From NCBI GenBank assembly GCA_937893675.1, contig CALBGI010000037.1:1-24249 (forward strand): 24,249 bases of DNA, in the 5' to 3' direction. Shown piece after piece: positions 1 through 8,322 of this stretch; the first letter of the stretch is position 1, and each line of letters opens with the position of its first letter. This stretch comes from an uncultured Blautia sp. (lineage in GTDB: Bacteria; Bacillota; Clostridia; Lachnospirales; Lachnospiraceae). The notes beneath the pieces were generated by a model, which saw nothing but the letters and a program-made list of their open reading frames with translations, searched no databases and was not told the DNA's origin. The position numbers and the translations under genes are program-made.

Positions 1-887
1 GAAAGACGAAAACGGATAAAGTTGATTCCCGTACCATTGCCACTATGATGATGTCCGACATGAACTTAAAGTCCTACTCAGACACATCTTATCACAACGA
101 GGAATTAAAGTCACTCACTCGTTATCGTTTCGATAAAGTCAAAGAACGGGCAAAATTGAAAAGTTCTATTTCAAGACTTGTCTGTATTCTTTTCCCGGAA
201 CTGGAAAAACTTGTCCCTACGCTTCATATGGCATCCGTTTATGCTTTGCTCTCTGAATTCCCAAGTGCAGATGCTGTTGCAAACGCACACCTCACAAGGC
301 TTTCCAACCTGCTCTCTGAAAGTTCGAAAGGCAGATATGGGAAAGATACTGCTGTCATGTTTCGTGACACTGCGAGAAGGTCTATCGGTTCTCATATGCC
401 TGCCAAGTCTTTGGAACTAAAACACACCATAAAACTTATTCGGGAATTAACGATTGAGATTGATGAGATTGAAGCAGCCATCAAACGAATCATGGATGAA
501 GAAATCCATTCGCCAATCCTTACCATTCCCGGTATCAGTTACCGGATGGGCGCAATGATCATCGCTGAGATTGGGGATTTCTCTCGTTTTGATTCCGCAG
601 ATAAGATACTTGCATATGCAGGAATGTCTCCCTCCACTTATCAATCGGGACAGTTGGATAACTGTTATTCCCATATGGAGAAACGAGGTTCCAGGTACCT
701 CCGGTATGCCCTTTACAATGCCACAAAATATGTCTGCCATTGGGACGAATCTTTCGGTGCATATCTTTCAAAGAAACGCTCGGAAGGCAAGCATTATAAT
801 GTTGCATTATCTCATGCCACCAAGAAACTTGTGCGATTGATTTTTGCAATGGAGAAATCAGGAAAAGCATATCTGCCAACAGCTTAA
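1..887 (+). CDS. IS110-family transposase, 3' part (5' end outside window)
   Basis: The reading frame is open from the window edge (codons in frame from base 3) to TAA at 885-887, giving about 294 residues of a protein that is usually near 400. IS110 transposases are DEDD-type recombinases that move circular intermediates, guided in characterised members by a bridge RNA from the element's non-coding end. The visible N-terminal residues KTKTDKVDSRTIA match the end of the DEDD domain. The C-terminal half carries a Transposase_20 domain, with LTIPGISYRMGAMIIAEIGD followed by FDSADKILAYAGMSPS and a conserved SG-type serine region, then KRGSRYLRYALYNA. No stop or frameshift is visible in this part. 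Whether the element is complete cannot be judged, because the left end is missing. IS110 versus IS1111 subgroup is not resolved. Confidence 0.9.
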   Translation, partial: KTKTDKVDSRTIATMMMSDMNLKSYSDTSYHNEELKSLTRYRFDKVKERAKLKSSISRLVCILFPELEKLVPTLHMASVYALLSEFPSADAVANAHLTRLSNLLSESSKGRYGKDTAVMFRDTARRSIGSHMPAKSLELKHTIKLIRELTIEIDEIEAAIKRIMDEEIHSPILTIPGISYRMGAMIIAEIGDFSRFDSADKILAYAGMSPSTYQSGQLDNCYSHMEKRGSRYLRYALYNATKYVCHWDESFGAYLSKKRSEGKHYNVALSHATKKLVRLIFAMEKSGKAYLPTA

Positions 888-912
888 TTTTTTTCTGTAA
901 ATATCTCCTTTT

Positions 913-934
913 AGAGTGCCCGCAATGACACTCT
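913..934 (+). repeat. Short inverted repeat downstream of the IS110 transposase
   Basis: AGAGTG (913-918) and CACTCT (929-934) form a perfect 6-bp stem with a 10-base loop. There is no clean U-tract after it, so it is not a standard terminator. It could be part of the IS non-coding end, or chance in an AT-rich region. Confidence 0.45.
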
Positions 935-1365
935 GTTTGTCATGCAGTTTTCAAGGTTCAAATATATCTGAAATGCATTTCTGCAATTCATTCAAAAAGC
1001 TTTCATTTTAGACTTGACTTTTAATAGTTAGTCTATCTTTATCGCTTGCTTTTATATCAATTATTCTGTCATTTATATTCTCATTTTTTCAATCATCTTA
1101 TCTATGCAGGATTCTTATAGCGTCCATTTTAATTATATAAGGACGATTATAACGTGTCAACCACTTTACTTCTTGTATCCAATTTCAATTATTTCATCTA
1201 CCTATTTTGAAAAGTTTTTTCCATATTAATTCTATATACCGTTTTATTCAATATTTTTTTAATATTTTACCGTTTAAATCGTTATATTAAAGTTTTTCAT
1301 ACAGGTAAACTAGTAAAATATACCAATCGCATAAATACATACTGATTTTTCCAATTCACACTTAC

Positions 1366-1372
1366 AAAGGAG
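1366..1372 (+). promoter_or_regulatory. Ribosome binding site of the XRE regulator
   Basis: AAAGGAG lies 5 bases before the ATG at 1378 and fixes this start. Confidence 0.75.
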
Positions 1373-1377
1373 AAAAA

Positions 1378-1689
1378 ATGGAAGATAACTTTATTCGAGA
1401 AAGAATTACAGAACTTCGTATTCAGAAAAATGTTTCAGAGTATAAGATGAGTCTGGATTTGGGGCACAGCAAAAGCTATATCCAAAGCATTGTCTCCGGG
1501 CGTTCTATGCCTTCCATGTCAGAATTTCTTTATATTTGCGAATATCTCGGAGTCTCTCCGAAAAAATTCTTTGATCAGGATGAAAAAAATCCTCTTCTGA
1601 TTCAGGAGATTCTCATGGAGATACAATCTCTGAAGGAAGAGGATTTAAAATTAATATTAAACATCGCCAAGCGGCTGAAAACCCCATAA
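1378..1689 (+). CDS. Small XRE-family helix-turn-helix regulator
   Basis: A 103-residue protein with a Cro/C1-type helix-turn-helix over about residues 6-62. The pattern is IRERITELRIQKNVSEYKMS, then a recognition-helix region containing HSKSYIQSIVSGR and the closing helix EFLYICEYLGVSPKKFFD. It is expected to be a cytoplasmic DNA-binding protein. The remaining 40 residues are a charged helical tail (LIQEILMEIQSLKEEDLKLI) that could serve in dimerisation. It has a strong ribosome binding site. It faces the minus-strand mscS gene, and the two are separated by a hairpin terminator at 1691-1762. It is a lone regulator next to an IS fragment in an AT-rich stretch, so it may belong to an acquired segment, which is inference. 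Target genes are unknown. Confidence 0.85.
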   Translation: MEDNFIRERITELRIQKNVSEYKMSLDLGHSKSYIQSIVSGRSMPSMSEFLYICEYLGVSPKKFFDQDEKNPLLIQEILMEIQSLKEEDLKLILNIAKRLKTP

Positions 1690-1690
1690 A

Positions 1691-1762
1691 CGCAAAAAAG
1701 GCTTCTGCCAAAGGCTGTCCCGGCACTTTTTGCCCGGAGCAGCTTTTGCAGAAGCTCTTCTT
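1691..1762 (-). terminator. Bidirectional intrinsic terminator between XRE gene and mscS
   Basis: A long hairpin has arms GCTTCTGC plus AAAGGCTG (about 1701-1717) and CAGCTTTTGCAGAAGC (about 1740-1755), with one bulge and one wobble pair. On the minus strand it is followed by six T (complement of 1694-1699), the expected form for ending the mscS transcript. On the plus strand the tail is only moderately T-rich, but it probably also ends the XRE transcript. Confidence 0.85.
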
Positions 1763-1770
1763 CATTTCAT

Positions 1771-2631
1771 TTATTCTTTTGTATGCACATGCACATCCAT
1801 CTGCGGATAGGCGATGGCAATGCCATGCGCGTCAAATTCTTCCTTGATACGCTCATTGAGATGCCACTTTACGCTCCAGTAGTGTTCCGTATCCACCCAG
1901 CTCCGAAGGGCCAGCACTACCGTGCTTTCTCCCAGAGAATCCACAAACACTAGCGTATCCTCGTCTGTCTGAAGCCGTTCTTCCTCTTCCAGAAGCCTCC
2001 GGAGAATCTCCTTTGCTTTTTTCAGGTCGGATTCATAGGAAATCCCCACTTTTATCTCAAGCTTCCGCCTCTTCTGAGCCGTCACATTGATGATGGTGCT
2101 GTTGGAAAGAATGCCGTTTGGGATCACCACACTGCGGTTATCCACGGTGAGCAGCGTCGTGTAGCACATCTCGATCTTGTGCACCGTCCCCTCGCAGCCG
2201 TTCTGCACATCCTGTATAATGTAATCTCCCACCTGAAAGGGCTTAAAAATCAGGAGCATCAGCCCGCCCGCCAGATTGGTAAGCCCGCCCTGCAGACCCA
2301 GGCCGATGGTAACCCCGGCGGTTCCCAGAAGGGCTGCCACAGAGGATTCTTTCAGGCCAAAGTTCACCGCGATATTAAAAATCAGCAGAACATACAGGAC
2401 AATTCTGGAAAAGGAGCAGGTAAACTGCACCACGCCCGCGTCAATGTTCGCCCGCCCCATAGAGCGGCGGAGAAACTTAAGCACCCACTGGATCACCTTG
2501 ACTCCGACAAAAAATACAACCAGGGAAATCACAACCTTCAGACCGAAGGCGGTAATTGCCGGAATCTGGTCAGAAATATACTGCTGCAGACGGTTCACTT
2601 CCTTTCCCAACGTTTCCACATGCGCTTCCAT
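1771..2631 (-). CDS. mscS: MscS-family small-conductance mechanosensitive channel
   Basis: A 286-residue membrane channel of the same length as the classical MscS. Family members open under membrane tension and release solutes during hypo-osmotic shock. The sequence shows an N-terminal TM helix (about residues 28-50), a second near 72-90, and the Gly/Ala-rich pore helix TM3 (about 98-131, with GTAGVTIGLGLQGGLTNLAG). This leads into the hallmark FKPFQVGDYI and then a beta domain with VVIPNGILSNSTIINVT. The cytoplasmic alpha/beta domain fills the C-terminus and ends in MDVHVHTKE. The gene begins 9 bases after the tex stop, and its AGGAGG ribosome binding site overlaps that stop codon, so the two are almost certainly co-transcribed and probably translationally coupled. 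It is followed by a strong terminator. Confidence 0.95.
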   Translation of the reverse strand: MEAHVETLGKEVNRLQQYISDQIPAITAFGLKVVISLVVFFVGVKVIQWVLKFLRRSMGRANIDAGVVQFTCSFSRIVLYVLLIFNIAVNFGLKESSVAALLGTAGVTIGLGLQGGLTNLAGGLMLLIFKPFQVGDYIIQDVQNGCEGTVHKIEMCYTTLLTVDNRSVVIPNGILSNSTIINVTAQKRRKLEIKVGISYESDLKKAKEILRRLLEEEERLQTDEDTLVFVDSLGESTVVLALRSWVDTEHYWSVKWHLNERIKEEFDAHGIAIAYPQMDVHVHTKE

Positions 2632-2640
2632 GCTTTCCTC

Positions 2641-4791
2641 CTAAATGCCTTTCATGGAAAGGCTGATCCGTTTCTTCTTCAAATCTACGCCAATCACCCG
2701 CACATCCACAACATCGCCGACGCTTACCGCTTCCAGCGGATGCTTGATAAAACGCTCGCAGATTTCGGAAATATGCACCAGACCGTCCTGATGAACCCCG
2801 ATATCCACAAATGCGCCAAAATCAATCACATTTCGCACCGTCCCTTTGAGGACCATGCCCTCTTTCAGGTCCTTCATATCCAGCACGTCCGTGCGGAGAA
2901 TGGGCTTTGGCATCTCCTCGCGGGGGTCACGAGCCGGTTTTTCCAGCTCTTTTACAATATCCCGCAGGGTAATCTCTCCAATCCCAAGCTCTTCTGAAGT
3001 CTTCTTGTAATCCCGGATTTCTCTGGAAATGCGGGAAAGACCGCCTCCGGAAATCTCCTCTGCCTTATGCCCCAGACGTTCCAGAAGTTTTGTGGCCGCC
3101 TCGTAGCTCTCCGGGTGCACGCTTGTGGCATCCAGCGGATTTTTGCCGCCGGAAATACGCATAAATCCTGCACACTGTTCAAAGGCCTTCGGTCCCAGCT
3201 TTGCCACCTTCAGAAGCTCCCGGCGGCTCTCAAAACGTCCGTTTTCTTCACGGTATGCCACAATATTTTTTGCAATGGCTTTGCTGATACCGGAAATGTA
3301 TTCCAAAAGAGAGGCTGAGGCTGTATTCAGATCCACGCCGACCTTGTTTACGCTGTCTTCCACAACACCGCTCAAAGCTTCGCCCAGCTTCTTCTGATTC
3401 ATGTCGTGCTGATACTGACCTACGCCAATGGATTTCGGGTCGATCTTCACCAGCTCTGCCAGCGGATCCTGCACCCGGCGCGCAATAGAAGCCGCGCTTC
3501 TCTGCCCCACATCAAAATTCGGAAATTCCTCTGTGGCAAGCTTGCTTGCGGAATACACGGAGGCTCCGGCCTCGTTGGTGATCACATACTGCACCTTCTC
3601 CGGAATCTCCTTCAGAAGATCTACGATCACCTGCTCTGACTCCCTGGATGCGGTTCCGTTTCCAAGAGAGATCAGGGTAACACCGTATTTTGTGATCAGC
3701 TTTTTCAGGGTTTCTTTCGCCGCGCGGATTTTTGCCTCCGTGGTGGGCGCTGTGGGATAGATCACCGTAGTTGCCAGCACTTTTCCTGTGGCGTCCACGA
3801 CTGCCAGCTTGCAGCCGGTACGAAACGCCGGGTCCCAGCCAAGCACCACCTGCCCTGCGATCGGCGGCTGCATGAGAAGCTGTTCCAGGTTTTTGCCAAA
3901 CACGTGGATCGCTCCGTCTTCCGCCTTCTCGGTAAGGTCGTTTCGGATTTCCCGCTCGATCGCCGGACCGATGAGACGCTTGTAGCTGTCCTCCACAACC
4001 TCCTTGAGGACAGGCGTTGTGATCGGATTTTCCCTGGTGATCACCTGACGTTCCAGATAACGCAGGATATCTTCCTCCGGCGCGCTGATCTTAACGGTCA
4101 GGATCTTTTCTTTTTCGCCCCGGTTCAGAGCGAGCACTCTGTGGCCTGCCAGCTTCTTCACCGGCTCCTCAAACTCATAATACATCTCATAGACAGAGGA
4201 TTCCTCCGGATTCTTTGCCGCAGAGGTCATAAGGCCTTTCTGGGCGGTCATTTCCCGGATGCGGATGCGGTAATCGGCTTCGTCGGAAATATGTTCCGCA
4301 ATAATGTCCTTTGCTCCGGCGATGGCTTCCGCCGCGGTACAAACCTCTTTTTCCTCCGACAAAAAGGCCTTCGCCTCTTCCTCCAGGGGCTTGTCCGTCA
4401 TTTGCAGCAGGATCATGTTTGCCAGCGGCTCCAGGCCCTTTTCCTTTGCAATGGTGGCACGGGTACGGCGCTTCGGGCGGTAGGGGCGGTACAGATCCTC
4501 CACAACCACAAGGGTCTGCGCTTCCAGAATCTGCTTTTTCAGCTCCGGCGTGAGCTTGCCCTGTTCCTCAATGCTTCCCAGAACCTGATTTTTCTTATCC
4601 TCCAGATTGCGCAGATACGTCAGACGCTCAAAAAGCGTACGGAGCTGCTCGTCGTTGAGAGAGCCTGTGGCCTCTTTGCGGTAACGGGAAATAAAAGGAA
4701 TGGTATTCCCCTCATCGATCAGCCCTACCGCGGCTTCCACCTGCCATTTCTCTACATTCAGCTCTTTTGTAATTACCTGTATAATATCCAT
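2641..4791 (-). CDS. tex: Tex-family RNA-binding transcription accessory protein
   Basis: A 716-residue cytoplasmic nucleic-acid-binding protein of normal family length. Tex proteins are conserved transcription-associated factors, and their exact molecular role is not settled. The order is complete: an N-terminal Tex domain with GNTIPFISRYRKEATG (about residues 28-43), a central YqgF/RNase H-like fold beginning VVLGWDPAFRTGCKLAVVDA (about 316-335), helix-hairpin-helix segments with TASASLLEYISGISKAIAKN, and a C-terminal S1 RNA-binding domain (about 645-716, GTVRNVIDFGAFVDIGVHQD). The start is supported by GAGGAG 8 bases before the ATG. The DUF975 gene upstream ends 22 bases before, and mscS follows at 9 bases, so the three form one operon. 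Confidence 0.96.
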   Translation of the reverse strand: MDIIQVITKELNVEKWQVEAAVGLIDEGNTIPFISRYRKEATGSLNDEQLRTLFERLTYLRNLEDKKNQVLGSIEEQGKLTPELKKQILEAQTLVVVEDLYRPYRPKRRTRATIAKEKGLEPLANMILLQMTDKPLEEEAKAFLSEEKEVCTAAEAIAGAKDIIAEHISDEADYRIRIREMTAQKGLMTSAAKNPEESSVYEMYYEFEEPVKKLAGHRVLALNRGEKEKILTVKISAPEEDILRYLERQVITRENPITTPVLKEVVEDSYKRLIGPAIEREIRNDLTEKAEDGAIHVFGKNLEQLLMQPPIAGQVVLGWDPAFRTGCKLAVVDATGKVLATTVIYPTAPTTEAKIRAAKETLKKLITKYGVTLISLGNGTASRESEQVIVDLLKEIPEKVQYVITNEAGASVYSASKLATEEFPNFDVGQRSAASIARRVQDPLAELVKIDPKSIGVGQYQHDMNQKKLGEALSGVVEDSVNKVGVDLNTASASLLEYISGISKAIAKNIVAYREENGRFESRRELLKVAKLGPKAFEQCAGFMRISGGKNPLDATSVHPESYEAATKLLERLGHKAEEISGGGLSRISREIRDYKKTSEELGIGEITLRDIVKELEKPARDPREEMPKPILRTDVLDMKDLKEGMVLKGTVRNVIDFGAFVDIGVHQDGLVHISEICERFIKHPLEAVSVGDVVDVRVIGVDLKKKRISLSMKGI

Positions 4792-4813
4792 TTTCCATAC
4801 TCCTCACTCTTTT

Positions 4814-5635
4814 TTATGCTTCAGAATTAAAGTCGTCTGTGGGTTTTGAAAAATTATCCAAAAGCTCCGGCTTTTGAATGCTTCCGTCCGCCAGCTGTGT
4901 GCCTTCCCTCGCTCCGTCAAATTCCCCGCGCAGATCCCGGTAAAACATCACGCAGGACATTTCCATGTACGGCAGGACCCACAGCATGGCAATGTACATC
5001 GTAAACATGGACAACAGCATCCAGGGCAAAAAGCTCAGCTGCAGAAGCAGATATTTTCCAATGTGCCCCCGCATCATGCGGAAGCTTTTTTTCAGCGCCT
5101 CAAAACCGCCCAGCTCCATGTCGTCCGCCAGAAGATACGGCGTCATGGCAAAGGGAAGGCTCAAAAGCATACTCAGCACAAAGGACAGCACCGTAAGTAT
5201 CAGATAACGGCTCAGCCACAAAGTCATCTCTTCCAGAGTTGTGCCCATTTCTACGGTCAAACCATAATAGTTCGCCGGAATGGAGCATACCACATTGATG
5301 AGCGCCAGCACAAAGGCCGCAGACAGGACTCTGTCCGGCTGATTCTTCAGAAAATATATCATATCCTTCAGAGAATATTCTTTTTCCCTGGAAAGATTCA
5401 TCAGCATGTAGCTGTAGCCCGCCGAAACCACCCACAGAAGCAGTGACAGCACAAAGGCAAACACCTGGCTTAAGATGATCGCCAGAGTCGTGTAGCCCGG
5501 AAACAGTATCGCCGTGATCTGGCTGCACACAAGGTTCAGGACAAAGCTTATCATGATTCCCAGGACAGGCTTCCCAAAGCTACCGTTTAAGACCTGTCTG
5601 GCATAGGATTTCCATTGACGAATTCCTCGTTTCAT
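4814..5635 (-). CDS. DUF975 family integral membrane protein
   Basis: A 273-residue polytopic membrane protein with five or six hydrophobic segments. It starts with the typical DUF975 opening (KRGIRQWKSYARQVLNGSFG), and the central and C-terminal parts contain DDMELGGFEALKKSFRMMRG, which precedes the last TM helices and ends near MSCVMFYRDLRGEF, a pattern I associate with this family in Clostridia. The acidic 35-residue tail is hydrophilic and not obviously conserved. The molecular function of DUF975 is unknown. It is the first gene of a DUF975-tex-mscS operon and is preceded by a TATAAT -10 (5684-5689). Confidence 0.85.
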   Translation of the reverse strand: MKRGIRQWKSYARQVLNGSFGKPVLGIMISFVLNLVCSQITAILFPGYTTLAIILSQVFAFVLSLLLWVVSAGYSYMLMNLSREKEYSLKDMIYFLKNQPDRVLSAAFVLALINVVCSIPANYYGLTVEMGTTLEEMTLWLSRYLILTVLSFVLSMLLSLPFAMTPYLLADDMELGGFEALKKSFRMMRGHIGKYLLLQLSFLPWMLLSMFTMYIAMLWVLPYMEMSCVMFYRDLRGEFDGAREGTQLADGSIQKPELLDNFSKPTDDFNSEA

Positions 5636-5683
5636 TTTGTTCTCCTTTTTTCATTCATATTAAAGTCAAAATTCCGACATTTT

Positions 5684-5712
5684 ATTATAATACCACTGTT
5701 TCCGATTTTCTG
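5684..5712 (-). promoter_or_regulatory. Candidate promoter of the DUF975-tex-mscS operon
   Basis: On the minus strand a perfect TATAAT (5684-5689) lies about 49 bases before the DUF975 start. The -35 position at 17-base spacing reads CAGAAA (5707-5712), a poor match, so only the -10 is convincing. Confidence 0.4.
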
Positions 5713-5717
5713 CAAAG

Positions 5718-5745
5718 AAAAAGCCGTGGAACCCCACAGCTTTTT
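5718..5745 (-). terminator. Intrinsic terminator after the two-module secreted protein
   Basis: The arms AAAAAGCCGTGG (5718-5729) and CCACAGCTTTTT (5734-5745) form a 12-bp hairpin with a 4-base loop and one mismatch, which becomes a G-U pair on the minus strand. The A/T ends give a U-tract in either direction. It follows the stop at 5761 closely. Confidence 0.9.
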
Positions 5746-5760
5746 CTGATAAATATTTTC

Positions 5761-7029
5761 TTACTGCTCCAGCAGCTCGCTTCGATAGGTCACAGATGCC
5801 GCAGCGGTGGGATTTTCGTCCTTGTTGAACCACACTTCAATATATCTGGAATACTCATCCTGCGGATCCGCATAAATAGTCAGATAATCTTCGTCCTCTT
5901 CGTAGGTAAAGCCCATCTCTCCTGCTCTTGCGATCAGCGCGTCCTTCTCCATGCCCAGTGTGATATTTCCGGAAAGCGTCAGCGTAATATTCTCGTCGTA
6001 GGTTGCCCCCTGCATTTCTGTCACAAAACAATTCTCGGGAAGCACCGCATTGGGTGTCAGGTTATAGGCGGTAAGAGAAATTGTCTGATTGTCTCTCATC
6101 AGATCGAGAAACGCAATGTCATCGCCTGCCACAAAGGATTCCTCCGTCACATCAAGAAGCTCCCAGCCATTGGCCTGAAGGGCAGTGACCGGGCAGGGCA
6201 GCTGATAAAGATCGCCACAGAATTCCACCACCGGATCCATCATATTTTCACTCAGAGCTGTTGGCGCCTGGTATGCAGTTACGATCTCCGGAGTCTCTGT
6301 GCTTACGCCTCCCTTGTCAAAGCCTTCCGGCTCTGTAAAGTTGCGCACATCCACCTCTACCAGATACCCTTTTTCTTTTGATACATAAAACTCTACGCTC
6401 TGGTTATAGTCAATCTCATAGGTCAGCGTGCTTCCCAGATCTCCCTCATAGGTATCGCTTGGTTCTCCGTAGGCGGCTTTAATGTCCTCCAGCGTAGAAG
6501 CTCCTACGGTGATCCCTTTCGGAAGCGTCACGCCGAAGGCCGCCACATCATAGTCCTCGTATTCTGTATCCACACTGATGCCGGCCACCAGACAGTCTGT
6601 CACCTTGCACTCGTTGACGCTCAAATTCAGCATGTCCGCACAAATCTCATACTCGCCCTTGGTAAAGTAAACCATTGCGTATTCATTGCTTCCAAGCATC
6701 ATTTCCGGATCTTCCCTTGTGGAAAGTGTCCATCCGTTCGCGGTCAGTTCTGCATAGGTCATGGGAAGCTGGTAAAGAACCCCCTCCATCATCATCTGGA
6801 ATCCATAAATATCCTCGCCCAGAGTCGCTGCCGGTGCCTCGGCTGCTTCCGCAGGCGCTGCCGCATCTGCTGCCGGTGCTTCTGTCGTTTCCGCAGGCGC
6901 TGCTGTTTCTGCTGCCGGTGCTTCTGTCGTTTCTGCAGGCGCTGCCGCTTCTTCCGCTCCCACTGCTGCCGAACTTCCCAGTGCCATTGCTCCCGCGAGA
7001 AGCATTGCCATTAGTCTTCTTTTTTTCAT
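5761..7029 (-). CDS. Secreted protein with Ala/Pro/Thr/Glu linker and two related modules
   Basis: A 422-residue protein with a signal peptide (MKKRRLMAMLLAGAMALGSS, likely cut after AVGA). The linker at residues 30-71 is three copies of a 14-residue unit of the form APAETTEAPAAETA. The rest holds two divergent copies of one module, about 75-235 and 265-420. Both open with YQLP, about six residues, then L..NGW.L (VLYQLPMTYAELTANGW and DLYQLPCPVTALQANGW). Both later have a G-I-T-[VL]-G segment leading into a helix, as in KGITVGASTLEDIKAAYGEP. It is probably exported and cell-surface or extracellular. No sortase motif or lipobox is visible and the function is unknown. It begins 65 bases after aspartokinase and ends at a strong terminator. 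Confidence 0.8.
   Translation of the reverse strand: MKKRRLMAMLLAGAMALGSSAAVGAEEAAAPAETTEAPAAETAAPAETTEAPAADAAAPAEAAEAPAATLGEDIYGFQMMMEGVLYQLPMTYAELTANGWTLSTREDPEMMLGSNEYAMVYFTKGEYEICADMLNLSVNECKVTDCLVAGISVDTEYEDYDVAAFGVTLPKGITVGASTLEDIKAAYGEPSDTYEGDLGSTLTYEIDYNQSVEFYVSKEKGYLVEVDVRNFTEPEGFDKGGVSTETPEIVTAYQAPTALSENMMDPVVEFCGDLYQLPCPVTALQANGWELLDVTEESFVAGDDIAFLDLMRDNQTISLTAYNLTPNAVLPENCFVTEMQGATYDENITLTLSGNITLGMEKDALIARAGEMGFTYEEDEDYLTIYADPQDEYSRYIEVWFNKDENPTAAASVTYRSELLEQ
6823..6942 (-). repeat. Tandem 42-bp repeats encoding an Ala/Pro/Thr/Glu linker
   Basis: About three copies of a 42-base unit encode APAETTEAPAAETA, APAETTEAPAADAA and APAEAAEAPAAT. On the plus strand, GCTGCCGGTGCTTCTGTCGT recurs. 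It acts as a flexible spacer between signal peptide and modules and could vary in copy number by slippage. Confidence 0.8.
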
Positions 7030-7094
7030 GTAAAAGCCCTCCTGAATTTTATATTTTTAAGATGCCTTTATGCCACGCCCCAAAATGAGGGGGC

Positions 7095-8303
7095 TTAATC
7101 CGCCAGATCAAACGCGTCATGCACCGCATTCATGGCGCGGATGCCGTCTTTTTCATTGATCAGCACCGTCACGCGTATCTCAGAGGTGGAGATCATGTTG
7201 ATATTGACGCCCACATTGTAAAGGCTCTCAAACATCTTTGCCGCAACCCCCGGATTGCTCATCATACCTGCGCCCACGATAGAAAGTTTTGCAATATTTC
7301 TCTCTGCCAGCAGCTCTTTATAGCCGAGACGCGCCTGGTGCTTCTCCAGGGTCGCCATGGTTTCTTCCAGATCGGTGCTTGCCACGGTAAAGGAAATATC
7401 CTTCGTCCCATTGCGCCCAATGGACTGCAGGATCACATCCACATTGATGTTTTTGTTTGCCAGGGTGTCAAACAGCTTAAATGCCACACCCGGGATATCC
7501 TTCAGGCCAATCACCGCTACCCGCACCGCATCGGAATCAAGGGCAACGCCGCTGATCAACATTCTCTCCACAGTTACTTCCTCCTTTACCACAGTTCCTT
7601 CGCTGTTATTCAGGCTTGAGCGCACCACCAGCGGCACGCCATATTTTTTCGCCAGCTCAACGGAACGATTGTGCAGTACGCCCGCTCCCAGAGTTGCCAG
7701 ATCAAGCATCTCATCATAGGTGATCTCCTTAAGTTTTCTGGCTTTCGGAACCTTGCGGGGATCTGCCGTATACACGCCATCCACATCCGTATAGATCTCA
7801 CAGGCATCTGCGTGAAGAGCTGCCGCCAGCGCCACTGCCGTTGTGTCGGAGCCGCCTCTTCCCAAGGTGGTGTAATCGTCATATTTGTTCACACCCTGAA
7901 AGCCTGTGACAATGACAATCTTGCGGGTTTCCAGTTCTCTTTTGATACGCTCCGTATCTATGCGCTTCAGACGTGCATTTCCGTGTACACTGGTGGTATG
8001 CATGGCAACCTGAAACGCGTTCAGGGAGACGGCCGGAACCCCAAGCTTGTTCATGGCCATTGCCATAAGCGCAACCGACATCTGCTCACCGATGGTAAAA
8101 AGCATATCCATTTCACGCTTCGGCGGTCTCTCATTGATATCTGCCGCCATGGAGATCAGCTCGTCTGTGTACTTGCCCATGGCAGACAGGACAACCACCA
8201 CGTCATTTCCTTTTTTGTAATCCTCGATACACCGGTTTGCCACATGAAAAATGCGCTCCTTGTTGGCAACCGATGTCCCTCCGAATTTCTTAACAACTAA
8301 CAT
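7095..8303 (-). CDS. lysC: Aspartokinase (aspartate kinase)
   Basis: Catalyses ATP-dependent phosphorylation of L-aspartate, the first step toward lysine, threonine, methionine and diaminopimelate. The N-terminal amino-acid kinase domain shows KFGGTSV, VVLSAMGKYTDELI, TGFQGVN, TLGRGGSDTTAVALAAAL and YTDVDGVYTADPRKVP. Two C-terminal ACT domains follow, with VIGLKDIPGVAFKLFDTLA and KLSIVGAGMMSNPGVAAKMF, and normally bind amino-acid effectors. I chose the ATG at 8303 (402 residues) because it gives the standard MLVVKKFGGTS start and is preceded by GGAGG. An upstream in-frame start at 8336 would overlap the previous gene and add eleven untypical residues. It is the last biosynthetic gene of the prfB-ACT-apgM-lysC group and starts 19 bases after apgM. 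Whether lysine or threonine inhibits it cannot be read from the sequence. Confidence 0.96.
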   Translation of the reverse strand: MLVVKKFGGTSVANKERIFHVANRCIEDYKKGNDVVVVLSAMGKYTDELISMAADINERPPKREMDMLFTIGEQMSVALMAMAMNKLGVPAVSLNAFQVAMHTTSVHGNARLKRIDTERIKRELETRKIVIVTGFQGVNKYDDYTTLGRGGSDTTAVALAAALHADACEIYTDVDGVYTADPRKVPKARKLKEITYDEMLDLATLGAGVLHNRSVELAKKYGVPLVVRSSLNNSEGTVVKEEVTVERMLISGVALDSDAVRVAVIGLKDIPGVAFKLFDTLANKNINVDVILQSIGRNGTKDISFTVASTDLEETMATLEKHQARLGYKELLAERNIAKLSIVGAGMMSNPGVAAKMFESLYNVGVNINMISTSEIRVTVLINEKDGIRAMNAVHDAFDLAD

Positions 8304-8322
8304 GTTTCCTCCGTTTCCGCTC

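Larger units (their letters stand above)
888..1377. other. AT-rich intergenic region between transposase and XRE gene
   Basis: This 490-base stretch has no convincing coding frame and is much richer in A and T than the flanking genes. It probably contains the right end of the IS110-family element, but IS110 elements lack conventional terminal inverted repeats, so I cannot place the end. A small hairpin (913-934) lies 25 bases after the transposase stop. The final part should hold the promoter of the XRE gene; a TAAAAT sequence near 1313 is a possible -10, but no good -35 accompanies it. No tRNA or other RNA gene was recognised. Confidence 0.5.

Noticed and set aside
7076..7094. Hairpin GCCCC...GGGGC just after the aspartokinase stop as a terminator
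   Set aside because: It has only a 5-bp stem and no T-tract on the minus strand, so read-through into the secreted-protein gene remains possible.
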